A stretch of DNA of 64,000 bases from Herbiconiux sp. VKM Ac-1786 (GTDB lineage: Bacteria > Actinomycetota > Actinomycetes > Actinomycetales > Microbacteriaceae). The position numbers were made by a program, and so were the translations under genes. The stretch is from the NCBI RefSeq assembly GCF_015350805.1, contig NZ_JADKSG010000002.1, positions 620,001 through 684,000 on the forward strand. The letters are read 5' to 3'. The notes under the pieces were generated by a model. The model searched no databases and was not told where the DNA came from. It was given only the letters and a program-made list of their open reading frames with translations. The stretch's first letter is position 1; each line of letters opens with the position of its first letter. Shown here piece by piece: positions 7,783 through 18,954 of this stretch.

Positions 7783-9896
7783 TCCATGATCTCCGAATCG
7801 TCGAGTCGAACCCGCAGGGTGGGCGGCGGCCGGAAGCCCGGGCCGCTGCCCGTCTTAGAGCGCCGGGTGGTGGCGTTCTTCACCACGAGCGCCCGCAGGT
7901 GACGGGCGACCGAGGCGCCGACCGCGTAGTCGAAGCGCACGATGGCGCGCACCATGCCGTCACCCGTGGGCACCGGGCCCAGGGTATCCATCTTCGCCCA
8001 TTCGGCCTCGGTGACGAGCCGCTCGAGCTCGGCGAGGGCGCCGGCCACGGTGTCGGCGGCCCCGGTCACGGTGGCGAGCCGCACGGCCGGCGGGAAGCGC
8101 AGGGCGCGGCGGTCGGCCAGCTCGGCCGAGGCCACCATCTCCTGCTGCCAGGTCACGAGGGCCTTCGCGAGGTCGCCGCCGACCCCCACGAGCACGTTCG
8201 GGGCGCGGGGAGCCGACAGCGCGATCGCGTTCGACCACCACCGCAGGCAGTCCTCGGCCACGCGCAGGGACTCCCGGGCGAGCATCCGCGGGCCGTCGAG
8301 CAGCAGCACGGCGCGGTAGCCGCCCTCGGCGACCGGCTCGGCACCGCGGGTGGCGACCACGAGGGCCGGCTTGTCGTCGACCGTCAGCACCGTGCGCTCG
8401 CCGTCGCTGACGATCACCCGGGTGCCCGGGAACGCCCGGCCGAGCTCGTCGGCGGTGCGGCCCGCGCCGATCGAGGCGAAGCGGAACGTCGTGCCGTGGC
8501 AGTGCGAGCACGACCAGTTCGCCGCGATCGCCCCGCAGAGCGTGCAGGAGGGCCGCTCACCCGCCCGGTGCACGTGCAGCGGTCCGCCGCAGACGGTGCA
8601 GGCGGCCGGATGCCCGCAGCTCTGACACGCGAGCACGGGAGCGTAGCCCGGCCGCGCCACCTGCACGAGCACGGGGCCCTGCTCGAGGGCGCGGCGGGCG
8701 GCCTGCCACGCGGCGGTGGGGATGCGGGCGGCATTCTGCGGAGCATCCGCGTCGTCCTGCTCGGCGGTGGGCAGCACGCGGGGCAGGTAGCGCGGGGCCG
8801 GGAAGACCGGGTGCAGGAAGCCGAGCTCGACGAGCCGCTCGATGTCGGTGCTGCGGGAGTGCGAGACGAAGGCGAGGCGGCAGCCCGACTGCTCCTGGCG
8901 CACGAGGGCGGCGTCGCGGAGGTGCACGTAGGGCGCCAGCGGCTCGGACTGCAGGGAGTCGCCCTCGTCCCAGACGATGATCTGGCCGAGGTGCGACACG
9001 GGCGCGTAGATGCTGGAACGGTTGCCGACCACGATGTGCGGGTCGCCGTCGAGCGCCGTGAGGAAGTTCGCGTACCGCTCGTTGCGCGCCTGCCGCGCGT
9101 CGAGCCGCACGATCGCGTCGCCCGCGCCGAGACTCTCGAGGGCCTGCTCGACGGCGAGCTGGTCGCGGTAGTCGGGCACGGCGACGATCACCGACTCGCC
9201 GCCCCGGTGCACGCCCACGGCGAGCTCGGCGATGGTCAGGGCCCAGTGGCCCACGGTGTGGTGCCCCACCGTGTCCTGCCCCTGCCCCTGCGCCTGCTCC
9301 TGGCCCTGCGCCTGCTGCTGGTCTCCGGATGCGCGCACCGCCGTCACGGTGGCGATCGCGTCGATGGCGCTGCGCGCTCCGGCCGCGGCGAGATGCACGC
9401 CATCGGAGGCCGAGTACCCCGTCAGGGCGAACGCCGTCGGCGCCACCGCCTCTGCTCGAGGGGTCGCCTCCCCCGCCGCCTGCCGCGCCAGGAACGCCTT
9501 CTCCACCCGCACGAAGCGCGGCGGGATCGCCAGCCGCACGATGTCGCAGGCACTGCCGGCCGCGCGGTCGGCGAGTCGCCGGGCGAGCGCCCACACCTCC
9601 GGGGTCAGCACGGGCAGCGGTGACACGACCTCGTCGACCTCGCTCAGGGTGCGCTCCCCGGGCACGTGGGGCGCGAGCTCCACGATGTAGCCCCGCGCCG
9701 TGCGGCCGGCGGAGCGCAGGGGTACCTTGACGCGCACGCCCGGACGGGCATCCTGAACCAGCGCCGCCGGCACGAGGTAGTCGAACAGCCGGTCGAGCTG
9801 CGGCAGCGGCGACTCGAGCATCACCCGCGCGACGACCCCCGACGACGGCGACTCGAGCGTCGCCTCGGCCTGCGGGTCGGGCGCGGCACCCGCCAC
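7779..9896 (-). CDS. priA: Primosomal protein N' (helicase-inactive actinobacterial PriA)
   Basis: 705-residue replication-restart protein. The zinc-binding region is intact, with eight cysteines in four CxxC pairs (CQSCG, CTVCG, CTLCG and CSHCH). The ATPase motifs are missing: where Walker A is expected there is only HRGGESVIVAVPDYRD, and the DEAH box is replaced by WDEGDS. This agrees with the known actinobacterial PriA group annotated as probable replication restart protein without helicase activity. A Gln/Gly-rich stretch of about 18 residues lies near residue 190-207. The GTG start at 9896 lies three bases from the metK stop; in-frame reading further upstream only shadows metK. Confidence 0.9.
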   Translation of the reverse strand: MAGAAPDPQAEATLESPSSGVVARVMLESPLPQLDRLFDYLVPAALVQDARPGVRVKVPLRSAGRTARGYIVELAPHVPGERTLSEVDEVVSPLPVLTPEVWALARRLADRAAGSACDIVRLAIPPRFVRVEKAFLARQAAGEATPRAEAVAPTAFALTGYSASDGVHLAAAGARSAIDAIATVTAVRASGDQQQAQGQEQAQGQGQDTVGHHTVGHWALTIAELAVGVHRGGESVIVAVPDYRDQLAVEQALESLGAGDAIVRLDARQARNERYANFLTALDGDPHIVVGNRSSIYAPVSHLGQIIVWDEGDSLQSEPLAPYVHLRDAALVRQEQSGCRLAFVSHSRSTDIERLVELGFLHPVFPAPRYLPRVLPTAEQDDADAPQNAARIPTAAWQAARRALEQGPVLVQVARPGYAPVLACQSCGHPAACTVCGGPLHVHRAGERPSCTLCGAIAANWSCSHCHGTTFRFASIGAGRTADELGRAFPGTRVIVSDGERTVLTVDDKPALVVATRGAEPVAEGGYRAVLLLDGPRMLARESLRVAEDCLRWWSNAIALSAPRAPNVLVGVGGDLAKALVTWQQEMVASAELADRRALRFPPAVRLATVTGAADTVAGALAELERLVTEAEWAKMDTLGPVPTGDGMVRAIVRFDYAVGASVARHLRALVVKNATTRRSKTGSGPGFRPPPTLRVRLDDSEIME

Positions 9897-9898
9897 GG

Positions 9899-11107
9899 TC
9901 AGAGCCCCGCGGCGGCCCGGATCTCGTCGACCCGGTCGAGTCGCTCCCAGGTGAAGTCGGGGAGCTCGCGGCCGAAGTGCCCGTAGGCGGCCGTCTGGGC
10001 GTAGATGGGGCGCAGCAGGTCGAGGTCGCGAATGATCGCGGCCGGCCGCAGGTCGAAGACCTCCCGGAGCGCGTCGGTGATGACCTCGTCGCTCACCACG
10101 CCGGTGCCGAAGGTCTCGACGTAGAAGCCGACGGGCGCCGACTTGCCGATGGCGTACGCGATCTGCACCTCGAGGCGCGACGCGAGCCCGGCGGCCACGG
10201 CGTTCTTCGCGACCCAGCGCATGGCGTAGGCGGCCGAGCGGTCGACCTTCGACGGGTCTTTTCCGCTGAACGCGCCGCCGCCGTGCCGCGCGGCCCCGCC
10301 GTAGGTGTCGACGATGATCTTGCGGCCGGTGAGCCCGGCGTCGCCCTGCGGCCCGCCGATCTCGAAGCGGCCCGTGGGGTTGATCAGGATGCGCGCGTCG
10401 TTCGACGACAGCGACACCCCGTCGGCCTCGGCCTGCTGCAGCACGGGGCGGATGACCGTCTCCTCGACCTCGCGGCGCAGCTCGTCGAGCCCCACCGACG
10501 GCGCGTGCTGGGTGGACAGCACGACCGTGTCGACGGTCTTCGGCACGACCCCGTCGTAGCCCACGGTGACCTGGGTCTTGCCGTCGGGCCGGAGGTAGTC
10601 GAGCACGCCCTCCTTGCGCACGGCCGCGAGCCGCGCCGAGAGGCGGTGAGCCAGCCAGATCGGCAGCGGCATGAGCTGCGGCGTCTCGGTGGTGGCGTAG
10701 CCGAACATGATGCCCTGGTCGCCCGCGCCCTGCCGGTCGGCCTCGTCGGTGGAGGCGCCCTCGCGGGTCTCGAAGGCGTTGTCGACGCCCTGCGCGATGT
10801 CGGGCGACTGACCGCCGATCGACACCGACACACCGCACGAGCGCCCGTCGAACCACACGTCGCTCGAGGTGTAGCCGATCGAGGAGATCTTCTCGCGCAC
10901 GAGCGCCGGGATCTCGACGTACCCGCTCGTGGTGACCTCGCCGGCCACGTGCACGAGCCCGGTGGTGACGAGCGTCTCGACGGCGACGCGCGAGTGCGGG
11001 TCCTCCGTCAGCAGCGCGTCGAGGATGGTGTCGGAGACCTGGTCGCAGATCTTGTCGGGGTGGCCCTCGGTGACGGATTCGGACGTGAAGAGGCGAAGGG
11101 AGGTCAT
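9899..11107 (-). CDS. metK: S-adenosylmethionine synthetase
   Basis: Makes SAM from methionine and ATP; 402 residues, normal length. Recognisable segments are [17 protein letters not shown] at the N-terminus, [11 protein letters not shown] (ATP-binding hexapeptide region) and [16 protein letters not shown] (P-loop-like signature). AGGAG is correctly spaced from the ATG, which also overlaps the coaBC stop (ATGA). No SAM riboswitch is possible here because the gene starts inside coaBC, so control must come from the operon or the protein level. Confidence 0.98.
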   Translation of the reverse strand: MTSLRLFTSESVTEGHPDKICDQVSDTILDALLTEDPHSRVAVETLVTTGLVHVAGEVTTSGYVEIPALVREKISSIGYTSSDVWFDGRSCGVSVSIGGQSPDIAQGVDNAFETREGASTDEADRQGAGDQGIMFGYATTETPQLMPLPIWLAHRLSARLAAVRKEGVLDYLRPDGKTQVTVGYDGVVPKTVDTVVLSTQHAPSVGLDELRREVEETVIRPVLQQAEADGVSLSSNDARILINPTGRFEIGGPQGDAGLTGRKIIVDTYGGAARHGGGAFSGKDPSKVDRSAAYAMRWVAKNAVAAGLASRLEVQIAYAIGKSAPVGFYVETFGTGVVSDEVITDALREVFDLRPAAIIRDLDLLRPIYAQTAAYGHFGRELPDFTWERLDRVDEIRAAAGL

Positions 11108-12384
11108 GGTGCTCCTGATAGGGCGGCGGCGAACACTCCGAGAATGCCATCAGCCACCGACGTCTTGCTGCCGGATGCCTCGACGACTATATCCCCGGCG
11201 GCATCCAGCACCAGGACCGTGTTGCTCTCCGTGGCGAAGCCGGTGCTCCAGCCGACGCCGTTGACCACGAGGAAGTCGCAGCCCTTGCGGGCGATCTTCG
11301 CGCGGCCGAGCTCGAGCAGCTCCTCGCGCGTGTCGGCGGTCTCGGCGGCGAAGCCGACCACGAGCCGCCCGTCGCGCGGCCCGGCCGAGATCGTCGCGAG
11401 GATGTCGGGGTTCTGCACCAGCTCGAGCGTGAGCCGCTCGCCCGTGGCGGTCTTCTTGATCTTGGAGTCGCTGACCGAGACGGGCCGGTAGTCGCTCACG
11501 GCGGCCGCCATCACGGTGAGGTCGTTCTCGGGCGCCGCCACGGTGGTGGCCGCCAGCAGCTCGGCGGCGGTCTCGACGCGCACGACGTCGACGCCCTCGG
11601 GCAGCCCGACCTCGACGTGAGCGGCGATCAGCGTCACGTGCGCACCCCGGTCACGGGCGGCGGCGGCGATGGCCACGCCCTGCTTGCCGCTGGAGCGGTT
11701 GCCGAGGTAGCGCACCGGGTCGAGCGGCTCGCGTGTGCCTCCCGCGGTCACGAGAACCCTCCGGCCCTCCAGGTCCCGGATGCGCGGCGCGCCGTCACCC
11801 GCGCCCGGACGCTCGGGCGCCGTCGCAGCCCCAGCGCCGGTATCGGCACCGGCGCCAGCTCCCGCCGCGACCTCCAGCGCCGCGGCCACGATCTCGTCGG
11901 GCTCCGCCATCCGCCCCACCCCGGAGTCGGACCCCGTGAGCTGCCCGCTGACCGGCCCCACGAGGTGCACCCCGCGCGAGCGCAGGGTGGCCACGTTCGC
12001 GACGGTGGCCGGGTTCTGCCACATCTCGGTGTGCATCGCGGGCGCGATCACGAGCGGTGCCCGGCTGGCGAGCACCGTGTTGCCGAGCAGGTCGTCGGCG
12101 AGCCCGGCGGCGAGCTTCGCGATGGTGTTCGCGGTCGCCGGGGCGATGACGATCAGGTCGGCGGCCTGGCCGATGGCCACGTGCCGCACCTGGGCGACCC
12201 CGTCGTAGAGGTCGGTGGAGACCGTGTTGCGCGAGATCGCCTCGAGCGTGGGGCGCCCGACGAACTTCAGGGCGTGCTCGGTGGCGACCACGTGCACGTC
12301 GTGCCCACGCAGAACGAGACCACGGATGACGTTCACGGCCTTGTAGGCCGCGATGCCACCCGTGATCCCGACGACGATGTTCAA
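11104..12384 (-). CDS. coaBC: Bifunctional phosphopantothenoylcysteine decarboxylase / phosphopantothenate-cysteine ligase
   Basis: Two steps of CoA synthesis in one 426-residue protein. The N-terminal flavoprotein CoaC domain shows [17 protein letters not shown], the catalytic His region [13 protein letters not shown] and [14 protein letters not shown]. The C-terminal CoaB domain shows [33 protein letters not shown] and VQNPDILA. An Ala/Gly-rich linker lies around residues 170-195. The flap cysteine of E. coli CoaC (its ACG motif) aligns here with Gly in [11 protein letters not shown]. The start is TTG with GGAGA upstream. Confidence 0.95.
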   Translation of the reverse strand: MNIVVGITGGIAAYKAVNVIRGLVLRGHDVHVVATEHALKFVGRPTLEAISRNTVSTDLYDGVAQVRHVAIGQAADLIVIAPATANTIAKLAAGLADDLLGNTVLASRAPLVIAPAMHTEMWQNPATVANVATLRSRGVHLVGPVSGQLTGSDSGVGRMAEPDEIVAAALEVAAGAGAGADTGAGAATAPERPGAGDGAPRIRDLEGRRVLVTAGGTREPLDPVRYLGNRSSGKQGVAIAAAARDRGAHVTLIAAHVEVGLPEGVDVVRVETAAELLAATTVAAPENDLTVMAAAVSDYRPVSVSDSKIKKTATGERLTLELVQNPDILATISAGPRDGRLVVGFAAETADTREELLELGRAKIARKGCDFLVVNGVGWSTGFATESNTVLVLDAAGDIVVEASGSKTSVADGILGVFAAALSGAP

Positions 12385-12418
12385 TTTCTCTCCGATGCGT
12401 GGAGGACGAACGGAGGTG

Positions 12419-12691
12419 CTACTCGATGGGCGCCGCGGGGCGGATCGTCAGCTTGTCCTCGTTGATCTCGTGCATGGCGACGGAGAGCGGCTTGTCGTCG
12501 ATGGTCGAGTCGACCAGCGGGCCGACGTTGTCGAACAGGCTTCCCTCGTGCAGGTCGGCGTAGTAGTCGTTGATCTGGCGAGCGCGCTTGGAGGCGAAGA
12601 TCACCAGGGCGTACTTCGAGTCGACCTTCGAGAGCAGCTCGTCGATGGGCGGGTCGATGATGCCGAGTTTGTTGGTGGGCACGGTGTTCAC
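12419..12691 (-). CDS. rpoZ: DNA-directed RNA polymerase omega subunit
   Basis: 90-residue subunit that stabilises RNA polymerase and, in many bacteria, takes part in ppGpp binding. The core is clear: [20 protein letters not shown] and [13 protein letters not shown]. The GTG at 12691 overlaps the gmk stop (GTGA), but its AGGAG lies only one base upstream; the in-frame GTG at 12682 has about ten-base spacing and may be the true start, giving 87 residues. The gmk-rpoZ-coaBC-metK order is conserved in actinobacteria. Confidence 0.95.
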   Translation of the reverse strand: MNTVPTNKLGIIDPPIDELLSKVDSKYALVIFASKRARQINDYYADLHEGSLFDNVGPLVDSTIDDKPLSVAMHEINEDKLTIRPAAPIE

Positions 12692-13602
12692 TCCTTGCTG
12701 GGAAGGTCAGTCGCCTTCTGAATCTGCATCAATTCTACGACCTCCGCCGCCGCGGCCTGCACATCGCGGTTCACGACGCGGAAGTCGAACTCGTCCTGGG
12801 CCGCCAGTTCCACCTTCGCGGTGGTCAGCCGGCGCTCCTGCTCCTCGAGCGTCTCGGTGCCGCGACCGATCAGCCGGCGCACCAGTTCGTCCCAGGTCGG
12901 AGGCAGCAGGAACACGAGCGTGGCGCTCGGTTCGGCCGCCTTCACCTGGCGCGCGCCCTGGATGTCGATCTCGAGCAGCACGCTCGTACCGGCCGCGAGG
13001 GCGCGGTCGATCGGGGTGCGGGGCGTGCCGTAGCGCGACTTGTTGTGCACCACGGCCCACTCGAGGAACTCCCCCGCCTCGATCATCCGGTCGAACTCCT
13101 CGTCGGAGACGAAGTAGTAGCTGACGCCCTCGACCTCGCCCGGGCGCGGCGCCCGCGTGGTGGCCGAGACCGAGAGGTGCACCTCGGGGAAGTTCTCGCG
13201 GATGTACGTCGACACCGTGCCCTTGCCGACGGCGGTGGGGCCGGCCAGAACGACGAGCCGGCTGTCGCCGGTGGCGGCGACCTTGGGCGCCCGGCGCTCG
13301 AGGTACTCCCGGAGCCGCTGCTGCTGGTGCACGCCGAGCCCGGACAGGCGCTTCGACGTCGCGATGCCGAGCGACTCCATCACGCGTTCGATGCGCACCG
13401 GCCCGAGGCCCGGGATGGCCATCAGCAGGTCACGCACGCGCATGCCGGCCTCGATGCTCTCGGTGCTGCCGAGGGCGGTCTCGAGCACGGCGACGGCGCT
13501 CAGCCGGCGCTCGGTCACGGCGCGCTTGACGGATGCGCGGGCACGGCGTGCCGCGACGGCGGCACGGCTGGCGGCGACCCGGTCGACGTCGGGCGGATTC
13601 AT
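12688..13602 (-). CDS. gmk: Guanylate kinase with N-terminal actinobacterial IHF (mIHF) domain
   Basis: 304 residues, about 100 longer than an ordinary Gmk. The C-terminal part from about residue 113 is guanylate kinase: P-loop [17 protein letters not shown]-binding [16 protein letters not shown] and [11 protein letters not shown]. Residues 1-105 match mycobacterial integration host factor m[13 protein letters not shown], a helix-two-turn-helix block [20 protein letters not shown], and [19 protein letters not shown]. In Mycobacterium mihF and gmk are adjacent separate genes, so this looks like a gene fusion. The ATG at 13602 makes an ATGA overlap with pyrF. The reading frame is continuous, with no internal Shine-Dalgarno that I can see at the junction. 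Confidence 0.93.
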   Translation of the reverse strand: MNPPDVDRVAASRAAVAARRARASVKRAVTERRLSAVAVLETALGSTESIEAGMRVRDLLMAIPGLGPVRIERVMESLGIATSKRLSGLGVHQQQRLREYLERRAPKVAATGDSRLVVLAGPTAVGKGTVSTYIRENFPEVHLSVSATTRAPRPGEVEGVSYYFVSDEEFDRMIEAGEFLEWAVVHNKSRYGTPRTPIDRALAAGTSVLLEIDIQGARQVKAAEPSATLVFLLPPTWDELVRRLIGRGTETLEEQERRLTTAKVELAAQDEFDFRVVNRDVQAAAAEVVELMQIQKATDLPSKE

Positions 13603-14477
13603 CGCAGCACCTCCCCGAGAGCGGCGCTCTCGCGTTCGATCGCCTCGGCGAGGCCGGCGGCCCCGGCGGGACTGGCGGAGCCCAGGGCGAGCACCGAGCG
13701 GGACACGCTGACGACGACGTTCGGCGCCAGCTGCCCGAAGACCGCGGGGATCGACGAGAACGCCGCCCCCTGGAAACCGAAGCCCGGCGCGAGCACCGGT
13801 GTGGTCGAGAGGGTGCGGCCGGCGTCGCTCGTGAAGCCGTAGTCCTCGAGGCGCTGGGTGGCGCCGAGCACCAGACCGTGGTCGCCGAGGCGGGTGCGGT
13901 CGGTGTTGCGGGCGGCGACCTCGTCGGCGACGAGTCGCGCGACGGTGCGGCCGGGGTTCTCGCCCGCATCCGTCGTCGCCGTCTGCAGGATGCGCGCCTC
14001 GGGGTTCGAGGTCGCGCTGAGCACGAAGGCCCCCTTGCCGGCCGCCTCGGCGGTGTCGAGCAGCCCGGAGAGGGCTCCGACGCCGGTGTAGGCCGTGACG
14101 GTCAGGGCGTCGACCTCGAGCGGGGAGCCCGCGGTCAGCCAGGCCGCCGCGTAGCCGTCGTTGGTCGAGCCGATGTCGCCGCGCTTGGCGTCGCCGATCA
14201 CCAGCAGCCCTGCCGCGCGGGCCGCGGCCAGCACGTCCTCGAGGACGGCGAAGCCCGCCGAGCCGAACGACTCGAAGAACGCCACCTGCGGCTTCACGAT
14301 GCCCACCCGGCCGGCGGCCGCCTCGACGACCCGCAGGCCGAAGTCGCGGACGCCGGCGGCATCGCGCCCGAGCCCCCACTCCGCAAGGAGGTAGGGGTGC
14401 GGGTCGATGCCGACGCACAGGTGGCCGTGCGCCGCGAACGCGCCGTCGAGGCGGGCGCCGAAGGGAGCGCCGCTCAC
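13599..14477 (-). CDS. pyrF: Orotidine 5'-phosphate decarboxylase (type 2)
   Basis: Final step of UMP synthesis. At 292 residues it belongs to the longer, type 2 family used by mycobacteria. The active-site Lys/Asp array is in [26 protein letters not shown] near the N-terminus and [10 protein letters not shown] toward the C-terminus are further family marks. GTG start within a GTGA overlap with carB; it overlaps gmk downstream by ATGA. Confidence 0.96.
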   Translation of the reverse strand: MSGAPFGARLDGAFAAHGHLCVGIDPHPYLLAEWGLGRDAAGVRDFGLRVVEAAAGRVGIVKPQVAFFESFGSAGFAVLEDVLAAARAAGLLVIGDAKRGDIGSTNDGYAAAWLTAGSPLEVDALTVTAYTGVGALSGLLDTAEAAGKGAFVLSATSNPEARILQTATTDAGENPGRTVARLVADEVAARNTDRTRLGDHGLVLGATQRLEDYGFTSDAGRTLSTTPVLAPGFGFQGAAFSSIPAVFGQLAPNVVVSVSRSVLALGSASPAGAAGLAEAIERESAALGEVLR

Positions 14478-17400
14478 CGGCGGGCGTTCCGGGCGATGGC
14501 GTACTCCTGCAGCGAGGTCACCTCGAAGCCGTCCTTCAACGCGTCGAAGGAGGCCACGGCCGCGCCCAGCTGGGCGATGGTCGTGAACAGCGGCTTGTCG
14601 GCCGCGACGGCGGCGGCACGGATCTCGTAGCCGTCGACGCGGGCCGACCGGCCGGAGGGCGTGTTGATCACGATGTCGACCTTGTCGGCGTTGATCAGGT
14701 CGACGATCGTCTCGACAGGCTCGGTGCCGTCGCCGCCGACGTTCTCGGAGTACTTGCCCACGATGCCGGCGTGGATGCCGTTGCGGTTCAGCACCTCGGC
14801 CGTGCCGCTGGTGGCCAGGATCTCGAAGCCGAGCTGCTGCAGGCGCAGCACCGGCAGCACGATCGCGCGCTTGTCGCGGTCGGACACCGAGACGAACACC
14901 GTGCCCGACAGGGGCATGCCACCGTACGCGGCCTCCTGGCTCTTGGCGAAGGCACGGGGGAAGTCGCGGTCGATCCCCATCACCTCACCGGTCGAGCGCA
15001 TCTCCGGGCCGAGCACCGAGTCGACGATCAGGCCCTCCTTGGTGCGGAAGCGCTTGAAGGGCAGCACGGCCTCCTTCACGGCGACCGGCGAGTCGAGCGG
15101 CACCCGCGAGCCGTCATCGACGGGCAGCATGCCCTCGGCCTTCAGCTCGGCGATGGTGACGCCGACCATGAGGCGCGACGCGGCCTTCGCGAGCGGGATG
15201 CCCAGCGCCTTCGACACGAACGGCACGGTGCGGGAGGCGCGCGGGTTGGCCTCGAGCACGTAGAGGATGCCGGCACCGATCGCGAACTGCACGTTCAGCA
15301 GGCCCTGCACGCCGATGCCCTGCGCGATGGCGAGGGTGGCGTCGCGCACGGCGTCGATCTGCGAGCGGCCGAGGGTCACGGGCGGCAGCGAGCAGCTCGA
15401 GTCGCCCGAGTGCACGCCGGCCTCCTCGAGGTGCTCCATGATGCCGCCGATGTAGAGCTCGTGGCCGTCGTAGAGGGCGTCGACGTCGATCTCGATCGCG
15501 TCGTCGAGGAAGCGGTCGACCAGCAGCGGGTTGGCCGTGCCGACCATGCCCTGCCCGGCGATCCGCTCGAAGTAGTCCGCGAGCGACGGGGTGTCGTAGA
15601 CGATCTCCATGCCGCGGCCGCCGAGCACGTAGCTCGGGCGCACCAGCACGGGGAAGCCGATCTCCTCGGCGACCGCGACGGCCGTCTCGTAGTCGACGGC
15701 CGTGCCGTTCTTGGGTGCCAGGATGCCCGCGGCGTCGAGGATGCCCGAGAACAGCCCGCGCTCCTCGGCGAGGTCGATGGCCTCGGGGGTGGTGCCGAGG
15801 ATCGGCACGCCGGCCTCCTTCAGCCCCTTCGCGAGGCCCAGGGCGGTCTGCCCGCCGAGCTGCACGACGACACCGACCAGCTCGCCCGACTGCGACTCCG
15901 CGTGGATGACCTCCAGCACGTCCTCGAGGGTGAGCGGCTCGAAGTAGAGCCGGTCGCTCGTGTCGTAGTCGGTGGAGACCGTCTCGGGGTTGCAGTTGAT
16001 CATGATCGTCTCGTACCCGGCGTCGTGCAGGGCGAACGAGGCGTGCACGCAGGAGTAGTCGAGCTCGACTCCCTGACCGATGCGGTTCGGGCCGGAGCCC
16101 AGGATGACGACCTTGCGGGCGTCCGACGGCTCGACCTCGGTCTCGAGGTCGTAGCTGGAGTAGTGGTACGGCGTGAGCGCCGGGAACTCCCCCGCGCAGG
16201 TGTCGACCGTCTTGTAGACCGGGCGGATGCCGAGGATGTGGCGCACCTCACGCACGTCCTTCTCGCCGAAGCCGCGGAGCGAGGCGATCTGGGCATCCGA
16301 GAAGCCGTGCTCCTTGGCGAGCGTGAACATGGCGTGGTCGGCGTTCTCGGAGGCCCTGATCGCGTCGGCGACCTCGTTGATCAGCACGATCTGGTCGAGG
16401 AACCAGGGGTCGATCTTGGTGGCCTCGAAGGCCTCCTCGATGCTCGCGCCGGCCCGGAGGGCCTGCTGCACCGTGACGATGCGGCCGTCGGTCGGCACCG
16501 CCGCGATCGCGAGCAGCTCGTCCTTGTCGCCGGGCTCCCCGTCCCAGTGGAACGACGAGCCGCGCTTCTCGAGCGAGCGCAGCGACTTCTGCAGCGCCTG
16601 CGTGAAGTTGCGGCCGATCGCCATGGCCTCGCCCACCGACTTCATGGTCGTGGTGAGGGTGGGGTCGGCGGCCGGGAACTTCTCGAACGCGAAGCGGGGC
16701 ACCTTGACGACCACGTAGTCGAGCGTCGGCTCGAACGACGCGGGGGTCACCTTGGTGATGTCGTTCGGGATCTCGTCGAGCCGGTAGCCGATGGCGAGCT
16801 TCGCGGCGATCTTCGCGATCGGGAAGCCGGTGGCCTTCGAGGCGAGCGCCGACGAGCGCGACACGCGCGGGTTCATCTCGATCACGATGATGCGGCCGTT
16901 GGAGGGGTCGACGGCGAACTGGATGTTGCAGCCGCCGGTGTCGACGCCCACGGCGCGGATGATGTCGATGCCGATGTCGCGGAGCTTCTGGTACTCGCGG
17001 TCGGTCAGGGTCAGCGCGGGGGCCACCGTGATCGAGTCGCCCGTGTGCACACCGACCGGGTCGACGTTCTCGATCGAGCAGACGACGACCGTGTTGTCGG
17101 CGGTGTCGCGCATGAGCTCGAGCTCGTACTCCTTCCAGCCGAGGATGGACTCCTCCAGGAGCACCTCGGTGGTGGGGCTCTGGTGCAGGCCGTCGCCGAC
17201 GATGCGGCGCAGCTCCTCCTCGGTGTAGGCGAAGCCCGAGCCGAGCCCGCCCATGGTGAAGGAGGGGCGGACGACGAGGGGGTAGCCCAGGTCTTCGGCG
17301 TAGCCGACGGCCTCCTCGACGGTGTGCGCGATGTACGAGCGGGCCACCTCGGCGCCCGCGTCGATCACGAGCTGCTTGAAGATCTGCCGGTCTTCGCCCT

Positions 17401-17773
17401 TGTTGATCGCCTCGAAGTTCGCGCCGATCAGCTCGACGTCGTACTTCTCGAGGATGCCGTGCTCGTGCAGCTGGATGGCCGCGTTCAGCGCCGTCTGGCC
17501 GCCGAGGGTCGGCAGGATCGCGTCGGGCTTCTCCTTGGCGATGATGGTCTCGATGACCTTCCAGGTGATCGGCTCGACGTAGGTGGCGTCGGCGAAGTCG
17601 GGGTCGGTCATGATCGTGGCCGGGTTCGAGTTCACCAGGATGACGCGCACGCCCTCCTCGCGGAGCACGCGGCAGGCCTGCGTTCCCGAGTAGTCGAACT
17701 CGACGGCCTGACCGATGACGATCGGGCCGGAGCCGATGACCAGAACGCTCTGGATGTCGTCTCTGCGTGGCAT
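14474..17773 (-). CDS. carB: Carbamoyl-phosphate synthase large subunit
   Basis: 1099-residue synthase making carbamoyl phosphate for pyrimidines and arginine. Two homologous ATP-grasp halves are visible, each opening with an [16 protein letters not shown]-type or [15 protein letters not shown]-type dinucleotide motif, and each with a GG-rich ATP-lid segment ([10 protein letters not shown] and [10 protein letters not shown]). The last roughly 150 residues form the MGS-like allosteric domain where UMP or ornithine usually bind. It meets carA by a one-base TAATG overlap, which favours coupled, equimolar translation of the two subunits. Confidence 0.98.
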   Translation of the reverse strand: MPRRDDIQSVLVIGSGPIVIGQAVEFDYSGTQACRVLREEGVRVILVNSNPATIMTDPDFADATYVEPITWKVIETIIAKEKPDAILPTLGGQTALNAAIQLHEHGILEKYDVELIGANFEAINKGEDRQIFKQLVIDAGAEVARSYIAHTVEEAVGYAEDLGYPLVVRPSFTMGGLGSGFAYTEEELRRIVGDGLHQSPTTEVLLEESILGWKEYELELMRDTADNTVVVCSIENVDPVGVHTGDSITVAPALTLTDREYQKLRDIGIDIIRAVGVDTGGCNIQFAVDPSNGRIIVIEMNPRVSRSSALASKATGFPIAKIAAKLAIGYRLDEIPNDITKVTPASFEPTLDYVVVKVPRFAFEKFPAADPTLTTTMKSVGEAMAIGRNFTQALQKSLRSLEKRGSSFHWDGEPGDKDELLAIAAVPTDGRIVTVQQALRAGASIEEAFEATKIDPWFLDQIVLINEVADAIRASENADHAMFTLAKEHGFSDAQIASLRGFGEKDVREVRHILGIRPVYKTVDTCAGEFPALTPYHYSSYDLETEVEPSDARKVVILGSGPNRIGQGVELDYSCVHASFALHDAGYETIMINCNPETVSTDYDTSDRLYFEPLTLEDVLEVIHAESQSGELVGVVVQLGGQTALGLAKGLKEAGVPILGTTPEAIDLAEERGLFSGILDAAGILAPKNGTAVDYETAVAVAEEIGFPVLVRPSYVLGGRGMEIVYDTPSLADYFERIAGQGMVGTANPLLVDRFLDDAIEIDVDALYDGHELYIGGIMEHLEEAGVHSGDSSCSLPPVTLGRSQIDAVRDATLAIAQGIGVQGLLNVQFAIGAGILYVLEANPRASRTVPFVSKALGIPLAKAASRLMVGVTIAELKAEGMLPVDDGSRVPLDSPVAVKEAVLPFKRFRTKEGLIVDSVLGPEMRSTGEVMGIDRDFPRAFAKSQEAAYGGMPLSGTVFVSVSDRDKRAIVLPVLRLQQLGFEILATSGTAEVLNRNGIHAGIVGKYSENVGGDGTEPVETIVDLINADKVDIVINTPSGRSARVDGYEIRAAAVAADKPLFTTIAQLGAAVASFDALKDGFEVTSLQEYAIARNARR

Positions 17774-18954
17774 TACTCGTGGTCTCCTTCGGAGGAAGCG
17801 GTGGGGAGCTGGCCGGCCGGCGACTCGCGGCGCGCGAGCACCATCTCGCGGAAGCGGTCGAACAGGTACATGGAGTCGTGCGGGCCGGCGGCCGCCTCGG
17901 GGTGGTACTGCACCGAGAAGGCGTCGATGTCGAGGCAGCGGATGCCCTCGACCACGTCGTCGTTCAGGCTGACGTGGCTCACCTCGACCCGGCCGAAGCC
18001 GGCGGGCGAGTCGACGACGCCCTCGCGGGGCGCGTCGACGGCGAAGCCGTGGTTCTGGCTGGTGATCTCGACACGGCCGGTGAGCTTGTCGAGCACGGGC
18101 TGGTTGATGCCGCGGTGGCCGAAGGGCAGCTTGTAGGTGCCGAACCCGAGCGCCCGTCCGAGCAGCTGGTTGCCGAAGCAGATGCCGAAGTAGGGCACGC
18201 CGCTCTTCAGCACGTCGCGGAGCAGCTCGACATGGCTCTCGGAGGCCTCGGGGTCGCCCGGGCCATTGCTGTAGAAGAGGGCATCCGGAGCGATCTCGAG
18301 CACCTCGTCGACGGTGACCGACTCGGGCAGCACCTCGACGTCGAGCCCGCGCTCGGCGAGGTAGTTCAGCGTGGAGGTCTTGACGCCCAGGTCGAGCACG
18401 GCGACCGAGCCGATGCGCTCGCCGACGGCGGGCACCTGGTAGCGCTCACGGGTCGACACGACGCTCGAGAGCTTCTGCCCGGCCATCTCGGCACCGGCGC
18501 GCACGGCGCCGAGCTGCTCGGTGGCCGACAGCTCGTACTCGGCGCCCGAGAAGATGCCCGCGCGCATGGCGCCGGCGCTGCGGATGTGGCGGGTCACGGC
18601 GCGGGTGTCGATGCCCGAGATGCCCACCACCCCGTCGGTCACGAGGTCGTCGTCCAGGCTCCGCTGCGCGCGGAAGTTCGACACGACCCGGGAGGGGTCG
18701 CGCACGACGTAGCCGGCGACCCAGATCTTCGCCGACTCCTTGTCGGTGTCGTTGACGCCCGTGTTGCCGATGTGCGGCGCGGTCTGCATGACGATCTGAC
18801 CGGCGTAGGAGGGGTCGGTCAGCGTCTCCTGGTAGCCGGTCATGCCGGTGGCGAAGACCGCCTCGCCGAGGGTGCGTCCGCGGGCTCCGTAGGCACGGCC
18901 CTCGTAGCGCCGACCGTCTTCCAGCACGAGCACGGCGGGTTCGGTTGTGATCAC
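17773..18954 (-). CDS. carA: Carbamoyl-phosphate synthase small subunit (glutaminase)
   Basis: 393-residue glutamine amidotransferase subunit that feeds ammonia to CarB. The class I GATase triad is visible: the nucleophile Cys in [12 protein letters not shown], and His and Glu in [11 protein letters not shown]. The N-terminal half carries [18 protein letters not shown], typical of CarA. GTG start with GGGAGG upstream, overlapping the membrane protein gene by GTGA. Confidence 0.98.
   Translation of the reverse strand: MITTEPAVLVLEDGRRYEGRAYGARGRTLGEAVFATGMTGYQETLTDPSYAGQIVMQTAPHIGNTGVNDTDKESAKIWVAGYVVRDPSRVVSNFRAQRSLDDDLVTDGVVGISGIDTRAVTRHIRSAGAMRAGIFSGAEYELSATEQLGAVRAGAEMAGQKLSSVVSTRERYQVPAVGERIGSVAVLDLGVKTSTLNYLAERGLDVEVLPESVTVDEVLEIAPDALFYSNGPGDPEASESHVELLRDVLKSGVPYFGICFGNQLLGRALGFGTYKLPFGHRGINQPVLDKLTGRVEITSQNHGFAVDAPREGVVDSPAGFGRVEVSHVSLNDDVVEGIRCLDIDAFSVQYHPEAAAGPHDSMYLFDRFREMVLARRESPAGQLPTASSEGDHE

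Noticed and set aside
11800-11880. Possible frameshift or insertion within coaBC at the Ala/Gly-rich stretch
   Set aside because: Both domains are in one continuous frame with all motifs, so the stretch is an interdomain linker and not a break.
14771-18136. 1121-codon plus-strand frame opposite carB and carA
   Set aside because: The complementary strand encodes clear CarB and CarA with all motifs. The antisense frame is stop-free only because of GC-rich third positions.
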